NCBI RefSeq assembly: GCF_000494755.1 | Contig: NC_022657.1 | Coordinates: 4,254,001 to 4,318,000 of the forward strand | Length of the DNA stretch: 64,000 nucleotides | Direction: 5' to 3' | Source of the DNA: Amorphoplanes friuliensis DSM 7358 | GTDB taxonomy: Bacteria; Actinomycetota; Actinomycetes; Mycobacteriales; Micromonosporaceae | Shown: in pieces, positions 25,012 to 32,594 of the stretch | How positions within the stretch are numbered: the first letter of the stretch is position 1 | Layout of the letters: the number at the start of each line of letters is the position of its first letter | Notes under the pieces: model-generated | What the model was told of the DNA's origin: nothing | The model's database searches: none | What the model saw: the letters and a program-made list of their open reading frames with translations, nothing else | Position numbers and translations under genes: made by a program

Positions 25012-25026
25012 TGATAACCGTTTTCA
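25012..25026. promoter_or_regulatory. Zur-like 7-1-7 inverted repeat in the divergent promoter
   Basis: TGATAACCGTTTTCA is a 7-1-7 inverted repeat (TGATAAC and the complement of GTTTTCA agree at 6 of 7 positions). It resembles actinobacterial Zur boxes of the TGAAAAT-N-ATTTTCA kind. It lies in the 78-bp gap between the divergent CooC-like ATPase and the PD-(D/E)xK-like gene, so it could control either or both. Zur represses when zinc is plentiful. The assignment is by consensus only. Confidence 0.58.
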
Positions 25027-25081
25027 ACAAGAGGGTCAAGTCGCCGGGCCGGATGTCGGAGGGAGCCGATAATCTGCCGCC

Positions 25082-25558
25082 ATGGACGACCTCGAAGCCT
25101 GGCTGGCGCGACTGACCTTCGCGGACCTCACCCAGGACGAGGTGACCACCCGCATCATCGACGCGGTGGCAGCCTGGGGTGAGGCGCAGGGCTGGCGCGT
25201 CTACCGCCGTGCCCCGAGCGTGGTCACCCTCCCGCCGCCGATGGACAAGCAGCACTCGGTGCTCGACGTGGCTCTCGCGCGGCCCGGCGCACCCCCGATC
25301 GTGGTGGAGATCGACCACACCGACCGCAAACGCACCCTGGAAAAACTTCGCGCCGAGGCCGAGGCAGGCCGTGTTCCGCTCTGGGTCCGCTGGGGCCCGG
25401 GGCGCTTCACCGACCCGCCGGCCCCGATCCGCATGGTCCCGCTGCCGGTCACCCGCCACCAGGGCCGATACAGCCGCACCACCGAGCCGGACCGCCCGGC
25501 CCCGGCCCACTCACCCACAGCCCCCGCCACCGCCGAGGTGACCGAGCTGCCCTGGTGA
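25082..25558 (+). CDS. Hypothetical protein with nuclease-fold-like core
   Basis: A 158-residue protein without a family name I can give with certainty. Its core SVLDVALARPGAPPIVVEID followed by HTDRKRTLEKLRAEAEAG has the spacing of a PD-(D/E)xK nuclease fold (strand-Asp, turn, strand with Glu-x-Asp), but the usual Lys after the Glu is absent, so catalysis is doubtful. The C-terminal 40 residues are Pro/Ala/Thr-rich and probably disordered. It diverges from the CooC-like ATPase across the Zur-like box and ends 8 bases before smpB on the other strand. Confidence 0.55.
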   Translation: MDDLEAWLARLTFADLTQDEVTTRIIDAVAAWGEAQGWRVYRRAPSVVTLPPPMDKQHSVLDVALARPGAPPIVVEIDHTDRKRTLEKLRAEAEAGRVPLWVRWGPGRFTDPPAPIRMVPLPVTRHQGRYSRTTEPDRPAPAHSPTAPATAEVTELPW

Positions 25559-25565
25559 GCCGGGC

Positions 25566-26048
25566 TCAGGCCTTGGTGCGGCCCTTGAGGTGGCGGCCCA
25601 TGGCGCGGGCGATCTCCCGGTTGGCGTCGCGTTCGGCAAGGGTCTGGCGTTTGTCGTACTCCTTCTTGCCGCGGGCGAGGGCCAGCTCGACCTTCGCCCA
25701 GCCGTCGTTGAAGTACAGCGACAGGGGCACCAGGGTGTTGCCGGGCTCGCGAAGCTTCTCCAGGATGCGGGCGATCTCGATCCGGTGCAGCAGCAGCTTG
25801 CGGGTGCGGCGTGGCGCGTGGTTGGTCCAGGAGCCGAAGCCGTACTCGGCGATGTGCAGGTTGTAGAGCATGAGCTCACCCTCGTGTTCCTGCGCGAAGG
25901 CGTCGACGATCGAGGCGTAACCGGCCCGCAGGGACTTCACCTCGGTGCCGGCGAGCACCAGCCCCGCCTCGTAGGTCTTCAGCACGGCATAGTCGTGCCG
26001 GGCCTTCTTGTTGGACGCGATGACCTTGCGCCCGGTCTCCCTGGCCAC
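25566..26048 (-). CDS. smpB: SsrA-binding protein SmpB
   Basis: A 160-residue SmpB, the partner of tmRNA in rescuing stalled ribosomes. Hallmarks are [59 protein letters not shown] and the basic tail [19 protein letters not shown], which reads the empty mRNA channel. The start is GTG at 26048 and the length is normal for the family. tmRNA (ssrA) genes often lie near smpB, but I found none here. The gene faces away from its neighbours and appears monocistronic. Confidence 0.95.
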   Translation of the reverse strand: MARETGRKVIASNKKARHDYAVLKTYEAGLVLAGTEVKSLRAGYASIVDAFAQEHEGELMLYNLHIAEYGFGSWTNHAPRRTRKLLLHRIEIARILEKLREPGNTLVPLSLYFNDGWAKVELALARGKKEYDKRQTLAERDANREIARAMGRHLKGRTKA

Positions 26049-26244
26049 GCGGCCCCCCTCGTCGTCACCGGAACCTCACCCGGTGCTCACCGTAACCGTC
26101 GCCCCTCAGGTCCACGCCATCGAATTCCGGTGGAGGATCGAACTGCCGGAGATCCCGCTCGACCACTGCAGGGTCCGTGGGCCGGTTGGATGATTCAGGT
26201 CAGCGGCCGGTGCAGGCCGGACGATCCCCGACGCGGAGGCACTC

Positions 26245-26571
26245 ATGATCTTCATTACGGCGAAGTTCCTGGTCAAGGCCGAGGACGCGGACCGCTGGCC
26301 CGAGATCTCGCGGGCTTTCACCGAGGCGACCCGGGCGGAGCCGGGCTGCCTGTGGTTCGAGTGGTCCCGCAGTCTCGACAACCCGCACGAGTACGTCCTG
26401 GTGGAGGCTTTCCGCGACGGTGACGCGGGCGGTGCGCATGTCGGGTCGGCGCACTTCAAGCAGGCCCAGCAGGAGTTGCCACCGCACCTGGCCGCGACCC
26501 CGAAGATCGTCAGCCAGTCGGTCGAGCAGGAGGACTGGTCCGAGCTCGGCGAGATGGCCGTCCGCGACTGA
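26245..26571 (+). CDS. Antibiotic biosynthesis monooxygenase (ABM/YgiN-like) domain protein
   Basis: A 108-residue single ABM-fold protein: MIFITAKFLVKAEDADRWPE, EPGCLWFEWSRSLDNPHEYV and HVGSAHFKQAQQELP are the strand and helix pattern of YgiN-like quinol monooxygenases. These small dimeric ferredoxin-like proteins oxidise quinols or polyketide intermediates without cofactor. A GGAGG-like box precedes the ATG. No operon partner is present, so the substrate is unknown. It ends four bases before a strong bidirectional hairpin. Confidence 0.82.
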   Translation: MIFITAKFLVKAEDADRWPEISRAFTEATRAEPGCLWFEWSRSLDNPHEYVLVEAFRDGDAGGAHVGSAHFKQAQQELPPHLAATPKIVSQSVEQEDWSELGEMAVRD

Positions 26572-26574
26572 CCG

Positions 26575-26606
26575 CGGCAGGGCCCCGGGGTATCGGGGCC
26601 CTGCCG
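26575..26606. terminator. Bidirectional hairpin terminator
   Basis: A perfect 13-bp stem (CGGCAGGGCCCCG and its complement) encloses a 6-base loop. It lies between the convergent ABM gene and the CE3-type esterase gene and would serve both. There is no T-run on either side, which is common in high-GC actinomycetes. Confidence 0.75.
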
Positions 26607-26613
26607 AGCGGCG

Positions 26614-27735
26614 TCAGGACAGAGCTGCGGTCAGCGCCGGATACCAGCGATTCGCGATCTTGACGTTGCCGGCGTCGTTCGGGTGCACACCGTCCGGGGT
26701 GTCGATCGCGGTATTGAAGCCGGTGTACTGGTCGACGACCGTGACCGGGGAGGCCGCGGTGCTCGTCGATGCCGCCCAGGCCGGGATGGCCGCGTTGAGG
26801 GCGAGCACCCGCTGGTTGCAGTCCGCGCAATTGCTCGGTGTCATCGGCAGGATCTGCGCGACCAAAATCTTCATCGCCGGGTTCGAGGCGCGCATCTGGC
26901 CGACCAGCTTCGTGAACGCCGCCAGGATCGTCGCGGGGGAGCGGTTGCTCCACACGTCGTTCGTGCCGAAGTGCATCATCACGACGTCCGGATCGGTGGC
27001 CGCGAGCCAGCCCGGCAGCTGGTTCTGGTCGGCGACGTTGGTGGCCAGGAAACCGCCGTGGCCCTCGTTCTCACCGTCGTAGGTGAAGCCGCAGCCCTGC
27101 CCCGGCAGCGTGCCGACGAAGTCCACACCGGTGTACCCGCCCTGCTGCAACTGCCGCCAGAGCAGCGCCCGCCAGCACCCGGGCGACCCGGTGATCGAGT
27201 CACCCAGCGCCATCACCTTGACCGCAGCACCGGGCGGCGGGGTGGTGGGCGGCGGGGTCGTCGGAGGCGGCGTGGTGGGCGGCGGTGTGGTCGGTGGTGG
27301 TGTGGACGGCGGCGGTGTGGTCGGGGGAGTGGTGACGCCTCCGGTGCAGGTCACGCCGTTGAGCGTGAAGGAGGACGGCACGGTGTTCGACCCGGACCAG
27401 GCGCCGTTGAAGCCGAACGACGTCGACGCGTTCGTGCCGATCGACCCGTTGTAACCCGCGTCCTTGACGCTGACCGCGGAGCCCGATTGTGTGACGACAC
27501 CGTTCCAGAGCTGGGTGACGGTCTGTCCGGAGGGGAACGAGAACGCCAGGGTCCAGCCGGCGACGGGGTCGCCGAGGTTGGTGATCGCCACGGACGCGCC
27601 GAAGCCGCCCTGCCACTGGTTGGTCACCGTGTAGGCGACGCTGCACCCGGCGGCGGCGGACGCCGGCGCGGCGAAGAGACCGATGGGGACGAGCGCGGCC
27701 ACGGCCATGCAGGCGAGCAGTTTCTTTCCGGACAT
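26614..27735 (-). CDS. Secreted CBM2 plus SGNH esterase (CE3-type)
   Basis: A 373-residue secreted esterase. The signal peptide (MSGKKLLACMAVAALVPIGL, cleavage near ASA-AAG) is followed by a CBM2 cellulose-binding domain (about 30-130: CSVAYTVTNQWQGGFGASV ... TLNGVTCTGG), a Pro-Thr linker, and an SGNH hydrolase domain with catalytic Ser in VMALGDSITG, the Gly and Asn blocks (MMHFGTNDVWSNR) and DGVHPNDAGN with the catalytic Asp and His. The hydrolase resembles CE3 acetyl-xylan esterases. GAGGTGA precedes the ATG. The divergent PL11 gene has an almost identical CBM2. A CebR-type palindrome upstream suggests cellobiose-type control. Confidence 0.87.
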   Translation of the reverse strand: MSGKKLLACMAVAALVPIGLFAAPASAAAGCSVAYTVTNQWQGGFGASVAITNLGDPVAGWTLAFSFPSGQTVTQLWNGVVTQSGSAVSVKDAGYNGSIGTNASTSFGFNGAWSGSNTVPSSFTLNGVTCTGGVTTPPTTPPPSTPPPTTPPPTTPPPTTPPPTTPPPGAAVKVMALGDSITGSPGCWRALLWRQLQQGGYTGVDFVGTLPGQGCGFTYDGENEGHGGFLATNVADQNQLPGWLAATDPDVVMMHFGTNDVWSNRSPATILAAFTKLVGQMRASNPAMKILVAQILPMTPSNCADCNQRVLALNAAIPAWAASTSTAASPVTVVDQYTGFNTAIDTPDGVHPNDAGNVKIANRWYPALTAALS

Positions 27736-27789
27736 CACTTCACCTCGGGGAGAGCTGAACCGCGAAAGGGGAATGACCGCATCATGGCA

Positions 27790-27803
27790 TGGGAGCGCTC
27801 CCA
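27790..27803. promoter_or_regulatory. CebR-type operator for the esterase gene
   Basis: TGGGAGCGCTCCCA is a perfect 14-bp palindrome identical to the Streptomyces CebR operator consensus. It lies 54 bases upstream of the CE3-type esterase start codon. CebR is a LacI-family repressor released by cello-oligosaccharides; no cebR gene is in the window. Confidence 0.8.
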
Positions 27804-27882
27804 GAAACAGACCCGGCATTCACGAAGGTTAATTGCCTGTAGATTTCGGGGGCTTGACGGCAGCATTACGCGGCGGCATTCT

Positions 27883-27896
27883 TGGGAGCGCTCCCA
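27883..27896. promoter_or_regulatory. CebR-type operator for the PL11 gene
   Basis: A second perfect TGGGAGCGCTCCCA lies 32 bases upstream of the PL11 start codon and 93 bp from the first copy. A TTGACG hexamer at 27854-27859 could be the -35 of the PL11 promoter, which would put the operator just after the -10 region, a roadblock position. Confidence 0.8.
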
Positions 27897-27928
27897 ATTG
27901 ATACGTGTCACTGCGTGAGGGGATCCGG

Positions 27929-30118
27929 ATGCGGACCATCGGAAAGATCGCCGGTCTCGGCGTCGTGGCGATCGGCGCCACCCTGCTGACCGTCGTCGAC
28001 GCCCGGGCCGCAGCCGGCTGCCGGGTCACCTACGCGGTCACCAACACCTGGCAGGGTGGTTTCGGCGCCTCCGTGGAGGTGACCAACCTCGGCGACCCGG
28101 TGAACGGCTGGACGCTGGGCTGGACCTTCCCGTCCGGGCAGACGGTCACCCAGCTGTGGAACGGCGTCGTCACGCAGGCGGGCTCCGCGGTCAGCGTCAA
28201 GGACGCGGGGTACAACGCGGCGCTCGGCACCAACACCTCCGCGACCTTCGGCTTCAACGCCGCGAGCCCGGGCGCGAACACCAACCCGTCGTCCTACACG
28301 CTCAACGGTGTCGCGTGCACCGGTGGCACGACGCCGACCACACCGCCGACAACACCGCCGCCGACGACAGCTCCACCGCCGGCCAATGCGGCCGGGCGGC
28401 AGATGGAGAGGCTCGACCGCGGGCTGATCAGCGTACGGTCCGGGAGCGGCAACCTGGTCAGCTGGCGGTGGCTCGCCGCCGACCCGGCCGACGTGGCTTT
28501 CAACGTCTACCGCGGCACGACCAGGGTGAACAGCACGCCGATCACCGCCTCGACGAACTATCTGGACGCCGGGGCCGCGGCGGGTTCCGCGTACACGGTC
28601 AGGGCTGTGGTGGGTGGGGTCGAGCAGGCGGCTTCGGGCACGGCGCTGAACTTCGCCAACGGCTATCTCGACGTGCCGATCCAGAACCCGAACGGCTCCG
28701 CGTACGCCGCGAACGACGCGAGTGCCGCCGACCTCGACGGCGACGGTCAGCTGGAGATCGTCCTCAAGTGGGAGCCGCTGAACGCCAAGGACAATTCGCA
28801 GTCCGGCGTGACCGACCCGGTCTACGTGGACGCGTACGAGCTGAACGGCACGCGGTTGTGGCGGATCAACCTCGGGCGCAACATCCGGGCAGGTGCGCAC
28901 TACACGCAGTTCCAGGTGTACGACTACGACGGCGACGGTGACGCCGAGGTGGCCATGAAAACCGCCGACGCGACCGTGTCGGGCACGGGTCAGGTCATCG
29001 GCTCCGCGAGCGCCGACCACCGGAACTCCAGCGGCTACATCCTCACCGGACCCGAGTTCCTGACGATGTTCGACGGGCGTACGGGTGCGGCCCTGTCCAC
29101 CGTCGACTACGTCCCGCCGCGCGGCACCGTCTCCTCCTGGGGCGACTCGTACGGCAACCGCGTCGACCGTTTCCTCGCCGGCACCGCCTATCTCGACGGC
29201 ACCCGGCCCAGCCTGATCATGGCCCGCGGCTACTACACCCGTACGGTCGTGGTGGCCTGGGACTTCCGCAACGGCACGCTGACCCGGCGCTGGACCTTCG
29301 ACAGCAACAGCTCGACGAACTCCGGCACCGCGGGCCAGGGCAACCATCAGCTCTCGGTCGCGGACGTCGACGCCGACGGCCGGGACGAGATCGTCTACGG
29401 CTCGCTGGCCATCGACGACAACGGCTACAAGCTGTGGAACACCGGCCTCGGTCACGGTGACGCGCTCCACGTCGGCGATCTCGATCCGTCCCGGTCCGGT
29501 CTCGAGGTGTTCAAGGTCGACGAGGACGCGAGCAAACCGTCGTCCTGGTTCGCCGATGCGCGTACGGGTCAGGTGCTCTGGTCGACCCCGGCCGGAGGTG
29601 ACAACGGCCGCGGCGTGTCCGCGGACGTCTGGGCCGGCAGTGCCGGTGCCGAGTCGTGGTCCGCAGCCGCCGACGGCCTGCGCGGCCCGTCCGGCTCGGT
29701 CGTGCAGAGCCGCAAGCCGGGCTCGATGAACTTCCTCGCCTGGTGGGACGGCGACCCGGTCCGCGAACTGCTCGACGGCACCCACATCGACAAGTACGGC
29801 ACCTCGTCGGACAGCCGGCTGCTGACCGCGGCGAACGTCCACTCCAACAACGGCACCAAGTCGACCCCGTCCCTCTCGGGTGACCTGTGGGGCGACTGGC
29901 GCGAGGAGGTGATCTGGCCGACCGCCGACAACACCGCACTGCGCATCTACGCGACGCCGGTCGCGACGGACCGCCGGATCACCACCCTGCTCCAGGACTC
30001 GCAGTACCGGGTGGCGCTGGCCTGGCAGAACACCGCCTACAACCAGCCGCCGCACCCGAGCTTCTTCCTCGGCTCGGGCATGGCGACCCCACCCCGGCCG
30101 ACCATCAACCAGCCGTAG
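27929..30118 (+). CDS. Secreted CBM2 plus rhamnogalacturonan lyase (PL11)
   Basis: A 729-residue secreted enzyme. After a signal peptide (MRTIGKIAGLGVVAIGATLL, cleavage near ARA) comes a CBM2 domain (about 30-130), a short Pro-Thr linker, and a PL11 catalytic domain beginning RQMERLDRGLISVRSGSGNL. PL11 enzymes such as Bacillus YesW cleave the rhamnogalacturonan-I backbone. The calcium-rich propeller repeats are visible (ADLDGDGQLEIVLKWE, YDYDGDGDAEVAMK, DVDADGRDEIVYG), as is GDLWGDWREEVIW near the end. The ATG at 27929 follows GAGGGG. A cellulose-binding domain and a CebR operator on a pectin lyase suggest it is deployed on whole plant cell wall. Confidence 0.9.
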   Translation: MRTIGKIAGLGVVAIGATLLTVVDARAAAGCRVTYAVTNTWQGGFGASVEVTNLGDPVNGWTLGWTFPSGQTVTQLWNGVVTQAGSAVSVKDAGYNAALGTNTSATFGFNAASPGANTNPSSYTLNGVACTGGTTPTTPPTTPPPTTAPPPANAAGRQMERLDRGLISVRSGSGNLVSWRWLAADPADVAFNVYRGTTRVNSTPITASTNYLDAGAAAGSAYTVRAVVGGVEQAASGTALNFANGYLDVPIQNPNGSAYAANDASAADLDGDGQLEIVLKWEPLNAKDNSQSGVTDPVYVDAYELNGTRLWRINLGRNIRAGAHYTQFQVYDYDGDGDAEVAMKTADATVSGTGQVIGSASADHRNSSGYILTGPEFLTMFDGRTGAALSTVDYVPPRGTVSSWGDSYGNRVDRFLAGTAYLDGTRPSLIMARGYYTRTVVVAWDFRNGTLTRRWTFDSNSSTNSGTAGQGNHQLSVADVDADGRDEIVYGSLAIDDNGYKLWNTGLGHGDALHVGDLDPSRSGLEVFKVDEDASKPSSWFADARTGQVLWSTPAGGDNGRGVSADVWAGSAGAESWSAAADGLRGPSGSVVQSRKPGSMNFLAWWDGDPVRELLDGTHIDKYGTSSDSRLLTAANVHSNNGTKSTPSLSGDLWGDWREEVIWPTADNTALRIYATPVATDRRITTLLQDSQYRVALAWQNTAYNQPPHPSFFLGSGMATPPRPTINQP

Positions 30119-30644
30119 GTCCCCGGCGCGGCGACACGGTGTAACTGAAGGCCCAGATGAAGTCGACGACGAGCACGATCGCCCACGGTGCCATCACGGA
30201 CCACAGCGGCACGGTCCGCGCGACGTCACCGACGAACAGGGTGAAGACGGCGAGCACGGCGGCGGCCACGGCATACGCAAGCAGATGCCTGAGCCACTGC
30301 CGCCGCTCGCGGGCGGCGTGGGCCCGTCCGGTACGCGGTGGGCGTACCGGTGCGGGCCCACCCGCGAACCGGTGGGCGAACCGCTGGTCGGCCCAGCTCA
30401 TCAGCTGGTGGCCGAAGGCCAGCGAGACACCGATGTAGACGGCGGCGAGCCCGTGTTGTGGGCCGGCCTCGCCGCCACCGCGCAGGTCCAGCGCCGCCAC
30501 GACGAGCAGCACGACGTCGACCAGCGGCACGGCCAGCAGCAGTGCGGTGCTGAGGGCCCGGGCCCGCAGCAGGTAGCGGGCGGCCAGCCCGAGGCCGAGC
30601 AGCACCCAGAACCCGATCTCACACGCGACGATCACCGCGACCAT
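30105..30644 (-). CDS. Four-helix integral membrane protein
   Basis: A 179-residue protein with four predicted membrane helices (about 3-22, 30-50, 118-138 and 148-167), arranged two and two around a basic cytoplasmic loop (FAHRFAGGPAPVRPPRTGRA). I recognise no named family, though such proteins occur widely in actinomycetes beside TetR regulators. GGGGAGGG precedes the ATG at 30644. It diverges from the TetR gene across a 39-bp inverted repeat, so it is probably that regulator's target. Its 3' end overlaps the PL11 gene by 14 bases. Confidence 0.65.
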   Translation of the reverse strand: MVAVIVACEIGFWVLLGLGLAARYLLRARALSTALLLAVPLVDVVLLVVAALDLRGGGEAGPQHGLAAVYIGVSLAFGHQLMSWADQRFAHRFAGGPAPVRPPRTGRAHAARERRQWLRHLLAYAVAAAVLAVFTLFVGDVARTVPLWSVMAPWAIVLVVDFIWAFSYTVSPRRGPTAG

Positions 30645-30661
30645 GGCACCCTCCCCGTTTT

Positions 30662-30700
30662 CGCACAACTGTGTTGTTTCCTTGATAACACAGTCGTGCG
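30662..30700. promoter_or_regulatory. Long inverted repeat operator between membrane protein and TetR genes
   Basis: CGCACAACTGTGTT (30662-30675) and AACACAGTCGTGCG (30687-30700) form 14-bp arms with 13 of 14 pairs matching, separated by 11 bases. It fills most of the 67-bp gap between two divergent starts and is likely bound by the adjacent TetR. Confidence 0.72.
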
Positions 30701-30711
30701 ACAATCGGAAG

Positions 30712-31248
30712 GTGCCGAAGATCGTGGACCACACCGAACGCCGCCGTGAGCTGGGCGAAGCCGTCTGGCGTGTCATCGACCGCGACGGTGTCGCCGAGGT
30801 CTCCATCCGTACGGTCGCGGCCGAGTCGGGCTGGTCATCTGGGGCGCTGCGGCACTACTTCGCCACCCGCGCGGAGCTGCTCGCCTTCGCCTGCGAGCTG
30901 GTCATCACCAAGGTCACCGAACGCATCGAGGCCGGGCCGCGGACCGACGTGAGCGCCATCCTGCGCGAGACCATGCCGCTGGACCCCGAACGCCGCACCG
31001 AGGTCTCGATCATGTTCTCGTTCCTGGCCCTCGGGCTGGGCGACCCGGCCCTGGCCCGCGTCCAGCGCACCCACTTCACCGCGATGTACGACCTGTGCCG
31101 TCACCTCGTCCCCACCGAGGACGAGCGCGCGGCCCGCCGCCTGCACGCCCTGGTCGACGGTCTCTCGGTGCAGGTCCTGGCCGGCCACCTGACCCCGGCC
31201 GAGGCCGACACCGAGCTGGTCGCCTACCTCGACGAGCTCTACGGCTGA
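30712..31248 (+). CDS. TetR-family transcriptional regulator
   Basis: A 178-residue TetR/AcrR regulator. The DNA-binding part reads HTERRRELGEAVWRVIDRDG, then VSIRTVAAESGWSSGALRHYF and ATRAELLAFACELV. The ligand domain is of the BetI-like C-terminal type. The frame is open earlier, but GTG 30712 (after GGAAG) gives the family start and lies just past the inverted repeat. It likely controls itself and the divergent membrane protein. Its end overlaps glcF by 10 bases. Confidence 0.85.
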   Translation: MPKIVDHTERRRELGEAVWRVIDRDGVAEVSIRTVAAESGWSSGALRHYFATRAELLAFACELVITKVTERIEAGPRTDVSAILRETMPLDPERRTEVSIMFSFLALGLGDPALARVQRTHFTAMYDLCRHLVPTEDERAARRLHALVDGLSVQVLAGHLTPAEADTELVAYLDELYG

Positions 31249-32594
31249 AGCAGGCTCGAGACGGGAAGGCCGCGGAGCGAGGCGTCGAGGACCTTGGCGG
31301 TGTGGGCGAGGGCGATCTCCCCGCCCTGACGCCGGACGGCCGACGCCACCTGCATGAGGCAGCCCGGGTTGGCCGTCACGAGCAGGGTCGCGCCGGTGGC
31401 CAGGACGTTGGTGGCCTTGCGGTCGCCGAGGTCGGCGGCCGGGGCCGGGTTGAGGATGTTCCAGACGCCGGCGGAGCCGCAGCAGAGTTCCGGGTCGGCG
31501 ATCTCGCGCACCTCCAGGCCGGGGATGCCGTTCAGCAGGGCGCGGGGCTGGGCGCGGACGCCCTGGGCGTGCGCGAGGTGGCAGGCGTCGTGGTAGGCGA
31601 CGGTCACCGGGAGCGGGTGGCGTTCAGCGACCGGGCCGAGTTCGACCAGGATCTCCGACAGGTCACGGACCTTGGCGGCGAAGGCCGCGGCGCGGTCGGC
31701 ATAGCGGGGGTCGTCGCGGAGCAGGTCGGCGTATTCCTTCATCGAGGAGCCGCAGCCGGCCGCATTGACCACGACGTGGTCGACGCCGGCGCGTTCGAAG
31801 CGGTCGATCAGGCGGCGGGCGAAACCCTGCGCCTCCTGCTCGCGTCCGTTGTGGACGCTCAGGGCGCCGCAGCAGCCCTGCGCCGGGGGGATCACCACGT
31901 CGCAGCCCTCGGCGGCCAGGACGCGGATCGTCGCGGCGTTCACGTCCGGGAAGAACGCGCCCTGGACGCAGCCGGTCAGGACGCCGACGACGGCGCGCCG
32001 CTTGCCTCGGGCGCGGACCCGCCGCGGCGGACGGGGGACCCGCGTCAGCCGCGGCGCCAGCGACTCCAGGGTGGCGAGTGCCGGCGCCAGCCGTTGCAGC
32101 AGACCGGTCCGGGCGACAAGACCCTGCAGACCACTGACCTGGTACGCCCGCAGCGGCCCCCGCAGCAGCCGCAGCCTCCGCGGGTACGGGAACAGGGCGA
32201 AGATCGCCGACCGCAGCGCCCGATCGCGGGCGGACCGGGGGTGCCGCCGTTCGACCTGCGCGCGGGTGTCCTCGATGAGCCGGTCGTACTTCACCCCGGA
32301 CGGGCACGCGGTCACGCACGCCATGCAGCCGAGGCACGCGTCGATGTGCTGGACCATCGAGTCCGTCATCGGTTCGCCGTCGAGGCCCTCCTTCATCAGG
32401 TAGATGCGGCCGCGCGGCGAGTCCATCTCCTCGCCCCACAGCACGTACGTGGGGCAGGTGGTCAGGCAGAAGCCGCAGTGGACGCAGTCGTTGACCAGAT
32501 CGAGGCTGGGCGGGCGGTGGTCGTCGAAGGCGCGGACCGGGCCGAGCACGTCGCGCGGCGGCTGATCCCCGCTGCCCCAGGTCCCGTCGACCAT
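31239..32594 (-). CDS. glcF: Glycolate oxidase iron-sulfur subunit GlcF
   Basis: A 451-residue iron-sulfur protein. Two CxxCxxCxxxCP clusters (CVHCGFCLTTCP and CLGCMACVTACP) bind [4Fe-4S] centres. Two CCG-domain copies follow (AQGCCGALSVHNG with AAGCGSSMKEY; PELCCGSAGVWN with ANPGCLMQ). GlcF passes electrons from the flavin subunits GlcD and GlcE to the membrane quinone. The ATG overlaps the glcE stop (TGATG). The N terminus lacks a membrane segment, as expected. Confidence 0.92.
   Translation of the reverse strand: MVDGTWGSGDQPPRDVLGPVRAFDDHRPPSLDLVNDCVHCGFCLTTCPTYVLWGEEMDSPRGRIYLMKEGLDGEPMTDSMVQHIDACLGCMACVTACPSGVKYDRLIEDTRAQVERRHPRSARDRALRSAIFALFPYPRRLRLLRGPLRAYQVSGLQGLVARTGLLQRLAPALATLESLAPRLTRVPRPPRRVRARGKRRAVVGVLTGCVQGAFFPDVNAATIRVLAAEGCDVVIPPAQGCCGALSVHNGREQEAQGFARRLIDRFERAGVDHVVVNAAGCGSSMKEYADLLRDDPRYADRAAAFAAKVRDLSEILVELGPVAERHPLPVTVAYHDACHLAHAQGVRAQPRALLNGIPGLEVREIADPELCCGSAGVWNILNPAPAADLGDRKATNVLATGATLLVTANPGCLMQVASAVRRQGGEIALAHTAKVLDASLRGLPVSSLLQP

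Noticed and set aside
26049-26244. tmRNA (ssrA) gene next to smpB
   Set aside because: No conserved tRNA-like ends or tag reading frame can be seen in the 196-bp gap.
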